Shown here one piece after another: positions 23,437 through 31,431 of a stretch of 64,000 bases of DNA. The DNA is from Mycolicibacterium wolinskyi. Lineage in GTDB: Bacteria; Actinomycetota; Actinomycetes; Mycobacteriales; Mycobacteriaceae. The notes below the pieces were generated by a model, which made no database searches, had not been told where the DNA came from, and saw only the letters and a list, made by a program, of their open reading frames with translations. Where the stretch lies: positions 496,001 to 560,000 of the forward strand of contig NZ_LQQA01000030.1 of assembly GCF_002101965.1 (NCBI RefSeq), written 5' to 3'. Position 1 is the first letter of the stretch, and each line of letters starts with the position of its first letter. The position numbers and the translations under genes were made by a program.

Positions 23437-24599
23437 GCGTGTTGTCGCACGCCGCCGCGCGGTGGTTGTCGGCGAACTACGACGAGATGGTGTCGTGGCG
23501 TCGCCACATCCACGCCCATCCAGAGCTGGGCCGTCAGGAATTCGCCACCACCGAGTTCGTCGCCCGCCACCTCGCCGACGCCGGGCTCAACCCGAAGGTG
23601 CTGCCCGGCGGAACCGGGCTGACCTGTGACTTCGGGCCCGAGGACGGCCCGCGGATCGCATTGCGCGCCGACATGGATGCGCTGCCGATGGCCGACCGGA
23701 CCGGGGCGTCGTACGCGTCCACCGTGCCCAACGTCGCCCACGCGTGCGGCCACGACGCACACACCGCGGTGCTGCTGGGTACTGCGCTCGCGCTGGCGTC
23801 GGCGTCGGAACTCCCGGTCGGCGTGCGGCTGGTCTTCCAGGCCGCCGAGGAACTCATGCCCGGCGGCGCGATCGACGCCGTCAACGCCGGCGTCCTCAAC
23901 GGGGTGTCCCGCATCTACGCGTTGCATTGCGATCCGCGGCTGCGGGTCGGCCGGGTCGCGACCAAGCCGGGTCCCATCACCTCGGCCGCCGATTCGATCG
24001 AGATCACCCTGCACTCACCCGGCGGGCACACCTCGCGGCCACACCTGACCGGCGACCTCGTCTACGGGCTCGGCACGCTGATCACCGGCCTTCCCGGGGT
24101 CCTGTCCCGCCGTATCGACCCGCGGCATGACACCGTCATGGTGTGGGGCGCGGTCAACGCAGGCGTCGCCGCCAACGCCATCCCGCAGATCGGCACGCTC
24201 GCCGGCACCATCCGGACCGCGAGCCGCGACACCTGGCTGACACTGGAATCCATTGTGGAAGAGACGGTTACGTCGCTGCTCGCACCGCTGAACATCGAGC
24301 ACAGCCTGAACTACCGGCGTGGTGTGCCGCCCGTCGTCAACGAAGAGGTGTCCACCCGCATCCTCACCCACGCGATCGAGGCCGTCGGCCCCGACGTCCT
24401 CGCCGACACCCACCAGTCCGGCGGCGGCGAGGACTTCTCCTGGTACCTCGAAGAGGTGCCCGGAGCGATGGCCCGGCTCGGCGTGTGGAGCGGCCAAGGC
24501 CCTCAGCTCGATCTCCACCAGCCCACCTTCGACATCGACGAGCGTGCCCTTGGCATCGGCGTGCGCACGATGGTCAACATCATCGCCGCCTCAGCCTGA
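23433..24599 (+). CDS. amiA1: M20-family amidohydrolase AmiA1
   Basis: Second M20 amidohydrolase (388 residues), paralogous to AmiB1 and more like hippurate/IAA-amino-acid hydrolases. Motifs: RADMDALPMAD, HACGHDAHTAVLLG with metal ligands, and FQAAEELMPGGA with the catalytic glutamate. The C-terminal GGGEDFSWYL supplies a ligand histidine or glutamate region. The start overlaps the amiB1 stop and has GAGGAGG upstream, so the two enzymes are made together. Corresponds to Rv3305c. Confidence 0.85.
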   Translation: MSVLSHAAARWLSANYDEMVSWRRHIHAHPELGRQEFATTEFVARHLADAGLNPKVLPGGTGLTCDFGPEDGPRIALRADMDALPMADRTGASYASTVPNVAHACGHDAHTAVLLGTALALASASELPVGVRLVFQAAEELMPGGAIDAVNAGVLNGVSRIYALHCDPRLRVGRVATKPGPITSAADSIEITLHSPGGHTSRPHLTGDLVYGLGTLITGLPGVLSRRIDPRHDTVMVWGAVNAGVAANAIPQIGTLAGTIRTASRDTWLTLESIVEETVTSLLAPLNIEHSLNYRRGVPPVVNEEVSTRILTHAIEAVGPDVLADTHQSGGGEDFSWYLEEVPGAMARLGVWSGQGPQLDLHQPTFDIDERALGIGVRTMVNIIAASA

Positions 24600-24640
24600 T
24601 TGCCCAGCAGCCTCGCGCCGGCGGGTTGGCGGGTTGCCTC

Positions 24641-24710
24641 GCACCGCGAGCGACCGTGTCTGTACGCCGACACGCCGCATTTGGGCGACATTTTTGCGTC
24701 ACTCGCGGCT
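24641..24710 (+). repeat. 60-bp palindromic intergenic repeat, copy 1
   Basis: Begins CACCGCGAGCGACCGTGTC and ends with the inverted arm GTCACTCGCGG (24698-24708), which mirrors CCGCGAGCGAC (24644-24654) with one mismatch. The core forms a GTGTC/GACAC hairpin. It lies between amiA1 and the coiled-coil gene. See copies at 25670 and 26729. Confidence 0.75.
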
Positions 24711-24734
24711 CACGAGCGCCCATAGGCTGTCGGT

Positions 24735-25682
24735 GTGACCGACACACCCGATGACGAATTGTCAGCGGCAACCGCGGCCGTGCGGGAAGCGGAGTCTCTG
24801 CGGCGGCGGCTCGACGCCGCGAAGGTGGCGGCCAAGGAGTCGGCCGATCGCGCACAAGCGGCCCAGCGGCAGGTCGCGGCCGAGGCCCGCGACGTGGCCA
24901 AGCTGGAATCGTTCTCGCTGACGATGATCCTGTCGCATCTCAAGGGCTCACACGACGACGCGATGGCCCGCGAGACGACCGAGCACCAAGCCGCCGAATA
25001 CGAGTACCGCACACAGCAGGCCCGAGCCGATGCCGACCAGCGCCTCGTCGACCATCTCACCCGTCAACTCCAGGCCCTCGGCGATGTCACAACACGCTAC
25101 GAACAGGCCCTGGCCGCCAAGGAGCAATGGCTGCACGATCACCACGACCCGACCTCGGTGAGGTTGCTCGAAATCGCCGAGCGCCGTGGGCATTTGACGG
25201 CCTCCCACACCGAACTCGATCAGGCATACGAAGCCGGTCAGCAGGCGCTGGGTGATTTGCGTTCGGCTGCAGAGCGACTCGACAGCGCGCGGTCGTGGTC
25301 GGCTTACGACACGTGGTTCGACGGCGGGATGATCGCCAGCATCGTCAAGGAGAACCGGCTCGACGATGTCGCCGTCCTGCTGAGGTCTGCGGACGGTGCG
25401 CTCCGGCGATTCACAACCGAACTCGCCGATGTCCACATAGCCGGTGTGCAAGCCGTCGAACTCAATTCGTTCACAAGGGTTTTCGACGTGTGGTTCGACA
25501 ACTTCTTCACCGATCTCATCGTGCGTGACCGCATCATCGAGGCGCAGGAGAACGTCGAGAAAGCGATCACCGGCGTCAAGCGGGTACTCGATAACCTCAG
25601 GGTGGCCAAGCAGAGCGTCAGCGACGAACTCACCGCCCTGAGAGCTGAGCGCGCGGTCCTGCTCACCACGCACCGCGAGTGA
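24735..25682 (+). CDS. Coiled-coil hypothetical protein
   Basis: Protein of 315 residues, largely alpha-helical coiled coil (residues about 8-60, 75-125 and 240-310 rich in A/E/R/Q heptads) around a central segment with WSAYDTWFDGGMIASIVKEN and VFDVWFDNFFTDLIV. No signal peptide or membrane segment; I do not recognise a family. GTG 24735 lies six bases after TAGGCT (24723-24728), a leaderless start. The last codons and the TGA stop fall inside repeat copy 2, so the original C-terminus may have been replaced when the repeat arrived. Confidence 0.7.
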   Translation: MTDTPDDELSAATAAVREAESLRRRLDAAKVAAKESADRAQAAQRQVAAEARDVAKLESFSLTMILSHLKGSHDDAMARETTEHQAAEYEYRTQQARADADQRLVDHLTRQLQALGDVTTRYEQALAAKEQWLHDHHDPTSVRLLEIAERRGHLTASHTELDQAYEAGQQALGDLRSAAERLDSARSWSAYDTWFDGGMIASIVKENRLDDVAVLLRSADGALRRFTTELADVHIAGVQAVELNSFTRVFDVWFDNFFTDLIVRDRIIEAQENVEKAITGVKRVLDNLRVAKQSVSDELTALRAERAVLLTTHRE

Positions 25683-25738
25683 CCGTGTCTGTACACCGAC
25701 ACGCCGCAATTCGTGTACCTCGGCGGTCGGTCGTCGCG
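25670..25738 (+). repeat. 60-bp palindromic intergenic repeat, copy 2
   Basis: The first 51 bases (25670-25720) match copy 3 at about 46 positions after inversion; the right inverted arm near 25722-25738 is degraded. The GAGTGA within the left arm provides the stop codon of the coiled-coil gene. Confidence 0.75.
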
Positions 25739-25782
25739 CGGGGCTGCCCGTGAAAGGCTCTGAACGGCCCACAAAGCGCAAG

Positions 25783-25791
25783 TTATCCACA
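25783..25791 (+). other. Isolated DnaA-box-like nonamer
   Basis: TTATCCACA matches the classical DnaA box exactly. It stands alone between the coiled-coil and DUF559 genes with no origin-type cluster, so it may be chance or a titration/regulatory site. Confidence 0.25.
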
Positions 25792-25844
25792 ACCACACAA
25801 ATTCGGGCTACCGCCCAACGCTCCGACTGCCGACGATCTTGCAC

Positions 25845-26744
25845 ATGGATCAGCAGCTCGAGTCGATCTTCCAGGGGCAGGGCGGTGTCGCGACCAGCGC
25901 CCAGATTCTCGCGTATTTCACACGGCGTGAATTGCAGTCTGCCGTGAACTGCGGTGCGTTGGAACGTATTTGGCAAGGCATCTATTGCATCGGTGAACCG
26001 GACCTGCAAACGCGACTACGTGGCCTCGACCTTTCCTGCGGTGCCCGGGTACCGGTGTGCCTCGGGACGGCGGCGGCGGTATTCGGTTTCGACACCGAGC
26101 AACCGGCCGATCTGCATGTGCTGGAACCGATCGGTTCGCGGCTGCGGTCGGCTGACGGGCTGGTCGTGCATCGCCGCGAGGGCGCGCCCCTCAATGTTGT
26201 CGGCGGGCGCTTGGTGACGACCCCGAACTGGACGGCGATCGAGGTGGCTCGCGGTCTGAGGCGTCCGCGCGCGCTCGCGACCCTCGACGCGGCACTCCGC
26301 AGTGGCACCTGCACGCGCGCCGACCTCTGGCGGGCGGCCCTCGATCAGGCCGGGCGGCGCGGCATCGTCCATGTGCGCAACCTCATACCGTTGGCCGATC
26401 CGCGTGCCGAGTCTCCGATGGAGAGCGAGGCGCGGCTGGTGATGCTCGACGGCGGTCTGCCGGTTCCCGAATTGCAGTACGAGGTCCGCGACGGCAACGG
26501 CCAGCTCAGGCGCCTTGATTTCGCCTGGCCGAACGAGCACGTAGCGGTCGAATACGACAGCGCTGACTGGCATGACAATCCCGACGCCTTGCTGAATGAC
26601 CGTCGACGTACCGCGGCGCTGATGGCCGTGGGGTGGAGCGTCATCGCGATCGTGTTCGACGATGTTCGGCACCGGCAAGGGGAGATGGTCGCGCGGATCA
26701 GTGCGCAGTTGCGTGACGCTCGCGCGGCGCGAGCGACCGCTTAG
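25845..26744 (+). CDS. DUF559 (Vsr-like endonuclease fold) protein
   Basis: Protein of 299 residues from ATG 25845 (a TTG two codons earlier is possible). The N-terminal part resembles AbiEi-type winged-helix proteins (GVATSAQILAYFTRRELQSA, ALERIWQGIYC). The C-terminal 110 residues look like DUF559, a small endonuclease fold related to Vsr (SPMESEARLVMLDGGLPVPE, LDFAWPNEHVAVEYDSADWH). Such genes are common in actinobacteria with no proven role. The final residues RAARATA and the TAG stop lie within repeat copy 3. Confidence 0.7.
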   Translation: MDQQLESIFQGQGGVATSAQILAYFTRRELQSAVNCGALERIWQGIYCIGEPDLQTRLRGLDLSCGARVPVCLGTAAAVFGFDTEQPADLHVLEPIGSRLRSADGLVVHRREGAPLNVVGGRLVTTPNWTAIEVARGLRRPRALATLDAALRSGTCTRADLWRAALDQAGRRGIVHVRNLIPLADPRAESPMESEARLVMLDGGLPVPELQYEVRDGNGQLRRLDFAWPNEHVAVEYDSADWHDNPDALLNDRRRTAALMAVGWSVIAIVFDDVRHRQGEMVARISAQLRDARAARATA

Positions 26745-26793
26745 GTACGCGAATTACGGCGTGTCGGCGTACAAACACGGTCGCTCGCGGTGC
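26729..26793 (-). repeat. 60-bp palindromic intergenic repeat, copy 3 (inverted)
   Basis: Perfect terminal inverted arms GCGAGCGACCG (26729-26739) and CGGTCGCTCGC (26778-26788) enclose the same GTGT/ACAC core as copies 1 and 2, in opposite orientation. Its left arm is within the DUF559 coding sequence. This copy is the best preserved. Confidence 0.8.
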
Positions 26794-26828
26794 AAGGGGA
26801 CCCAAGACAGGCCAAGGGACCCCAAGAG

Positions 26829-27296
26829 CTACGGGCCGATGTTGCGGGCCGGGCGGGTGCGGAGGTCGTGGACGTACTCCGGCGGCGCGCCGGCGATCTC
26901 GGCCGCGTCGGCCATGACGCCGATGTAGCGGGCGGATGGCAGGCCGCCTTCCCAGGCGTCGACGACGTAGAGCCAGGCCAGCACGGGGTCGGTGGTGGTG
27001 TCGGAGGACAGCCGGTCCACGCGGCAGCGGATCTTCTTGTGGAAGCCGAGCTCGGAACCCTCCCAGCGGTCCAGCGATTGCTCGTCGGCCGGGGTCATGT
27101 CGTAGAGCACGACGAACACCTTGGACAGCGGATCCTCGACGACCGTTGCCAGGGCACCTTCCCAGCCGATGTCCTCGCCGCCGAAGGTCAGCCGCCAGCC
27201 GTGCAACCACCCGGTTCCCGCCATCGGCGAATGGGGAGCACGCTGGAGCATTTGCTCCGGATGCATGTTGGATCCATACGCGGCGTAAAGCGGCAC
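26829..27296 (-). CDS. Gamma-glutamylcyclotransferase-like protein
   Basis: Small cytoplasmic protein of 155 residues with the GGCT fold signature YAAYGSNM at residues 4-11, then LTFGGEDIGWEGALATVVED and VLYDMTPADEQSLDRWEG, which lines the pocket. It corresponds by order to Rv3304. Enzymes of this fold release 5-oxoproline from gamma-glutamyl compounds, but the activity here is unproven. GTG 27296 lies eight bases after TAAGCT (27310-27305). Divergent from lpdA. Confidence 0.75.
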   Translation of the reverse strand: MPLYAAYGSNMHPEQMLQRAPHSPMAGTGWLHGWRLTFGGEDIGWEGALATVVEDPLSKVFVVLYDMTPADEQSLDRWEGSELGFHKKIRCRVDRLSSDTTTDPVLAWLYVVDAWEGGLPSARYIGVMADAAEIAGAPPEYVHDLRTRPARNIGP

Positions 27297-27337
27297 GGTA
27301 AGACAGCTTAATCCGCAAAGTTCGTTAGGTTAGTGCC

Positions 27338-28753
27338 GTGGTTACCCGCATCGTGATCCTCGGCGGCGGCCCCGCCGGATATGAGGCGGCCCTGGTCGCC
27401 GCGGCCCGAGGCCCGAAGGTCGCCCAGGTCACCGTCGTCGACTCCGATGGCATCGGTGGCGCGTGCGTGCTGTGGGACTGCGTGCCGTCGAAGACGTTCA
27501 TCGCATCGACGGGCGTGCGGACCGAGCTGCGCCGGGCCCCCAACCTGGGCTATTCGCTGGATTTCGAGCAGGCCAAGATCTCGCTGCCGCAGATCAACGA
27601 GCGGGTGAAGTCGCTGGCTTCGGCGCAGTCCAGCGACATCGCGCAGCGGATGCGCAGCGAGGGCATCGATCTGATCGAGGGCCGTGGCGAACTGATCGAC
27701 GACGTTCCCGGTATGGCCCAGCACCGCATCAAGGTCACCGGCGCGGACGGCCGTGTTCGCCAGTTGACGGCCGATGTCGTGTTGATCGCCACAGGCGCGA
27801 GCCCGCGTGTGTTGCCCAACGCCGCACCCGACGGCGACCGCATCCTCAACTGGCGTCAGCTCTACGACCTCGACAGCGTGCCCGACCATCTGGTCGTCGT
27901 CGGGTCCGGTGTGACGGGTGCCGAGTTCGTCAACGCCTACACCGAGCTCGGCGTGACGGTGACCGTCGTGGCCAGCCGCGACCAGATCCTGCCGCACGAG
28001 GACTCCGATGCCGCCGCGGTGCTGGAGCAGGTGTTCGCCGAACGCGGTGTCACGCTCGTCAAGAACGCCCGCGCCGAGTCCGTGACGCGCACCGACAACG
28101 GCGTGCTGGTCACCATGACCGACGGCCGCACGGTGGAAGGCAGCCACGCGCTCATGACGGTCGGCTCGGTGCCCAACACGACGGGTCTCGGTCTGGAGCG
28201 CGTGGGCATCGAACTGGGTCAAGGCAATTACCTGACAGTCGACCGGGTGTCGCGCACGTCGGTCCCGGGTATCTACGCGGCAGGCGACTGCACGGGCCTG
28301 CTGCCATTGGCGTCGGTCGCCGCGATGCAGGGCCGCATCGCGATGTATCACGCGCTCGGCGAGGCGGTCGCGCCGATCAGGTTGCGGACCGTGGCCGCGG
28401 CGGTGTTCACGCGACCCGAGATCGCGGCCGTGGGCGTGCCCCAAGCCGCGATCGACGACGGCTCCGTGCCGGCCCGCACGCTGATGTTGCCGCTCAGCAC
28501 GAACGCCCGCGCGAAGATGTCGAGCCTCAGCCACGGCTTCGTCAAGATCTTCTGCCGCCCGGCGACGGGTGTGGTGATCGGCGGCGTGGTGGTCGCGCCG
28601 ATTGCCTCCGAGCTGATCCTGCCCATCGCCCTGGCCGTGCAGAACGGCATACCCGTCGACGATCTCGCGCAGACGTTCTCCGTCTACCCGTCGCTGTCCG
28701 GGTCGATCACCGAGGCGGCGCGCCAGCTCATGAAACACGACGACCTGGATTAG
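27338..28753 (+). CDS. lpdA: NAD(P)H quinone reductase / dihydrolipoamide dehydrogenase-like LpdA
   Basis: Flavoprotein disulfide reductase family member of 471 residues. FAD motif LGGGPAGYEAAL near residues 8-19; the two redox-position cysteines Cys43 and Cys48 in GGACVLWDCVPSK; NAD motif VVGSGVTGAEF; FAD motif GIYAAGDCTG. The C-terminal His-Glu pair of true disulfide reductases (HPTxSE) is replaced by VYPSLSG, so lipoamide turnover is unlikely and quinone reduction, as reported for M. tuberculosis Rv3303c, is expected. GTG 27338 is six bases after TAGGTT (27326-27331), a leaderless start. Confidence 0.9.
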   Translation: MVTRIVILGGGPAGYEAALVAAARGPKVAQVTVVDSDGIGGACVLWDCVPSKTFIASTGVRTELRRAPNLGYSLDFEQAKISLPQINERVKSLASAQSSDIAQRMRSEGIDLIEGRGELIDDVPGMAQHRIKVTGADGRVRQLTADVVLIATGASPRVLPNAAPDGDRILNWRQLYDLDSVPDHLVVVGSGVTGAEFVNAYTELGVTVTVVASRDQILPHEDSDAAAVLEQVFAERGVTLVKNARAESVTRTDNGVLVTMTDGRTVEGSHALMTVGSVPNTTGLGLERVGIELGQGNYLTVDRVSRTSVPGIYAAGDCTGLLPLASVAAMQGRIAMYHALGEAVAPIRLRTVAAAVFTRPEIAAVGVPQAAIDDGSVPARTLMLPLSTNARAKMSSLSHGFVKIFCRPATGVVIGGVVVAPIASELILPIALAVQNGIPVDDLAQTFSVYPSLSGSITEAARQLMKHDDLD

Positions 28754-28819
28754 CCACGACGGGCCACGCCACGGCCCGGCGGCGGGCAAATGGTTGGAGG
28801 GCCACGTAGCCTGGGGATC

Positions 28820-30565
28820 GTGACTGTCCCGATCTCAGCACCGGGCGACGGGCAAACCCTCCTCGGGCCGCAGCAACGGGCGCAAGCCTGGCAGCAATTA
28901 GGCAGTGAGCAATTCGACGTCGTGGTCATCGGCGGTGGTGTCGTGGGAGCAGGCGCGGCGCTGGACGCCGCCACCCGTGGGCTCAAGGTGGCCCTCGTCG
29001 AGGCCCGCGACTTCGCGTCCGGCACGTCGAGCCGCAGCTCGAAGATGTTCCACGGCGGGCTGCGCTATCTCGAGCAGCTGGAGTTCGGCCTGGTGCGCGA
29101 GGCGTTGCACGAACGCGAACTCAGCCTGACGACCCTCGCGCCGCACCTCGTGAAGCCGCTGCCGTTTCTGTTCCCGCTGACCAACAGGTGGTGGGAGCGG
29201 CCGTACGTGGCGGCGGGCATCTTTCTCTATGATCAGCTCGGCGGCGCGAAATCCGTTCCCGCGCAAAAACATCTGACCAAGGCCGGGGCGCTGCGGCTGG
29301 CCCCGGGGCTCAAGCGGAGTTCGCTCATCGGCGGCATCCGCTATTACGACACCGTCGTCGACGACGCCAGGCACACCATGACCGTCGCGCGCACCGCGGC
29401 CCACTACGGCGCCGTGGTACGGACCTCGACGCAGGTGGTCGCGTTGCTGCGCGAGGGCGACCGTGTCACCGGCGTGCAGGTCCGTGACTCCGAGGACGGC
29501 AGCACGACCGACGTGCACGGCCATGTCGTGATCAACGCCACCGGCGTGTGGACCGACGAGATCCAGGCGCTGTCGAAGGAACGCGGCCGGTTCCGGGTCA
29601 GGGCCTCCAAGGGCGTGCACGTCGTGGTGCCACGGGACCGGATCGTCAGCGAGGTGGCGATCATCCTGCGCACCGAGAAGTCGGTGCTGTTCGTCATCCC
29701 GTGGGGCACGCACTGGATCATCGGCACCACCGACACCGACTGGAATCTCGACCTGGCTCATCCGGCTGCCACCAAGGCCGACATCGACTACATCTTGGGC
29801 CACGTCAACACCGTGCTGGCCACCCCGCTGACCCACGACGACATAGACGGTGTCTACGCCGGGCTGCGGCCGCTGCTGGCCGGTGAGAGTGAGGAAACGT
29901 CCAAGCTGTCGCGCGAGCACGCCGTCGCGGTTCCCGCTCCCGGGCTGGTCGCGATCGCGGGCGGGAAGTACACCACCTATCGGGTGATGGCGGCCGACGC
30001 GGTCGATGCCGCGGCGGAGTTCGTCCCGGCCCGGGTGGCGACGTCGATCACCGAGAAGGTGCCGCTGATGGGCGCCGACGGCTATTTCGCGCTGATCAAC
30101 CAGACCGAACACGTGGGCCGGCATTACGGACTGCACCCGTATCGGGTGCGCCACCTGCTCGACCGGTACGGCTCGTTGATCGGCGAGGTGCTCGCGATGG
30201 CCGATGGAAAGCCCGAACTGCTCGCGCCGATCTCGAATGCACCGGTGTATCTGAAGGTCGAGGCCTGGTACGCGGCCGCGGGCGAAGGCGCACTGCATCT
30301 GGAGGACATCCTGGCGCGGCGGATGCGGATCTCGATCGAGTACCCGCACCGCGGCGTGGACTGTGCCCGCGAGGTCGCCGAAGTGGTGGCACCGGTACTG
30401 GGTTGGAGCGCAGAGGATGTGGACCGCGAGGTCGCGACCTACATCGCCAGGGTCGATGCCGAGGTGCGTTCGCAACAGCAGCCCGACGACGAATCGGCCG
30501 ACGCGCTGCGCCAGGCCGCGCCGGAGGCCCGCGCTGAGATCCTCGAGCCGGTACCGCTCACTTGA
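28820..30565 (+). CDS. glpD2: Aerobic glycerol-3-phosphate dehydrogenase GlpD2
   Basis: Membrane-associated FAD enzyme oxidising glycerol 3-phosphate to DHAP and passing electrons to the quinone pool. Length 581 residues from GTG 28820. The FAD motif GGGVVGAG is at residues 38-45, followed by the family phrase SSRSSKMFHGGLRYLEQLEF, then WGTHWIIGTTDTDW and IAGGKYTTYRVMA, with the C-terminal DAO_C domain. Start choice: GTG lies seven bases after TAGCCT (28807-28812). Directly downstream of lpdA and overlapping the pseudouridine synthase gene by TTGA. Confidence 0.9.
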   Translation: MTVPISAPGDGQTLLGPQQRAQAWQQLGSEQFDVVVIGGGVVGAGAALDAATRGLKVALVEARDFASGTSSRSSKMFHGGLRYLEQLEFGLVREALHERELSLTTLAPHLVKPLPFLFPLTNRWWERPYVAAGIFLYDQLGGAKSVPAQKHLTKAGALRLAPGLKRSSLIGGIRYYDTVVDDARHTMTVARTAAHYGAVVRTSTQVVALLREGDRVTGVQVRDSEDGSTTDVHGHVVINATGVWTDEIQALSKERGRFRVRASKGVHVVVPRDRIVSEVAIILRTEKSVLFVIPWGTHWIIGTTDTDWNLDLAHPAATKADIDYILGHVNTVLATPLTHDDIDGVYAGLRPLLAGESEETSKLSREHAVAVPAPGLVAIAGGKYTTYRVMAADAVDAAAEFVPARVATSITEKVPLMGADGYFALINQTEHVGRHYGLHPYRVRHLLDRYGSLIGEVLAMADGKPELLAPISNAPVYLKVEAWYAAAGEGALHLEDILARRMRISIEYPHRGVDCAREVAEVVAPVLGWSAEDVDREVATYIARVDAEVRSQQQPDDESADALRQAAPEARAEILEPVPLT

Positions 30566-31431
30566 GAAGACCCGCACCGCTACCGGTGCGCGACGGATTG
30601 GGGCCGGCGCGGGTGCGCGTGCACGGCGGCCGATTGGTCGACGAGTTCGAGCGCCGGTTCGGCGCGGGTGCGAAAGTCCGTGCGGGGGAAGTGTTCTCGG
30701 TCGACGGCGCCGTTCTCGACGAATCGACCGTGCTGCCGGCGGGTGCTCACGTCTATCTCTACCGCGAGTTGCCCGACGAAGCGGTCGTGCCGTTCGACAT
30801 CCCGGTGCTGTACCGCGACGACGACATCGTCGTGGTGGACAAACCGCACTTCTTGGCGACCATGCCCCGCGGCAGTCACGTCGCGCAGACCGCACTGGTG
30901 CGGCTGCGCCGGGAACTGAATCTCCCCGAGTTGAGCCCCGCGCACCGGCTGGACCGGTTGACCGCCGGGGTGCTGTTGTTCACGACCCGCCGTGAGCTGC
31001 GGGGCCGGTATCAGACCCTGTTCGCGCAGGGGCGCGTCGCGAAAACCTACCTCGCCCATGCCCACGGGCAGCCGAGCGTGGCGCTTCCCACCACGTTGCG
31101 CAGCCGTATCGTCAAGCGGCGCGGTCAGTTACAGGCCGTCGAGGAGCCGGGCGAACCGAATGCCGAAACCTACGTGGAACCGCTGAACGACGGCCGCTAC
31201 CGGCTCACCCCGCGCACCGGTCGCACCCATCAGCTGCGGGTCCACATGACCTCGATCGGACTACCGATCACCGGTGATCCGTTCTACCCGAATGTGATCG
31301 ACGTGGCGCCCGACGATTTCGGCAGCCCGCTGCAGCTTCTTTCGCATCGCCTCGAATTCGATGACCCGGTCACCGGCCGGGCTCGGGTGTTCGTCAGTGC
31401 CCGCGAGCTGACGGGCGGGCTACGGGCGTAG
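30562..31431 (+). CDS. RluA-family RNA pseudouridine synthase
   Basis: Cytoplasmic enzyme of 289 residues isomerising uridines in rRNA or tRNA. An S4-like start (residues 10-70) precedes the catalytic domain with YRDDDIVVVDKPHFLATMP, the catalytic Asp131 in HRLDRLTAG, and the C-terminal GRTHQLRVHM. TTG 30562 overlaps the glpD2 stop (TTGA), indicating coupling. Target position is not predictable. Matches Rv3300c by order. The last 12 bases overlap the convergent dehydrogenase gene. Confidence 0.85.
   Translation: MRRPAPLPVRDGLGPARVRVHGGRLVDEFERRFGAGAKVRAGEVFSVDGAVLDESTVLPAGAHVYLYRELPDEAVVPFDIPVLYRDDDIVVVDKPHFLATMPRGSHVAQTALVRLRRELNLPELSPAHRLDRLTAGVLLFTTRRELRGRYQTLFAQGRVAKTYLAHAHGQPSVALPTTLRSRIVKRRGQLQAVEEPGEPNAETYVEPLNDGRYRLTPRTGRTHQLRVHMTSIGLPITGDPFYPNVIDVAPDDFGSPLQLLSHRLEFDDPVTGRARVFVSARELTGGLRA

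Noticed and set aside
25783..25791. Exact TTATCCACA as evidence of a replication origin
   Set aside because: A single box without a cluster or origin genes; kept only as a low-confidence site.
28760..28785. GGGCC/GGCCC hairpin between lpdA and glpD2 as a terminator
   Set aside because: Stem of only five pairs in very GC-rich DNA; not distinguishable from background.
28898..30895. A 665-codon open frame on the minus strand
   Set aside because: Antisense to glpD2, which has all family motifs; the antisense translation is His/Arg/Gln-rich with no domain.
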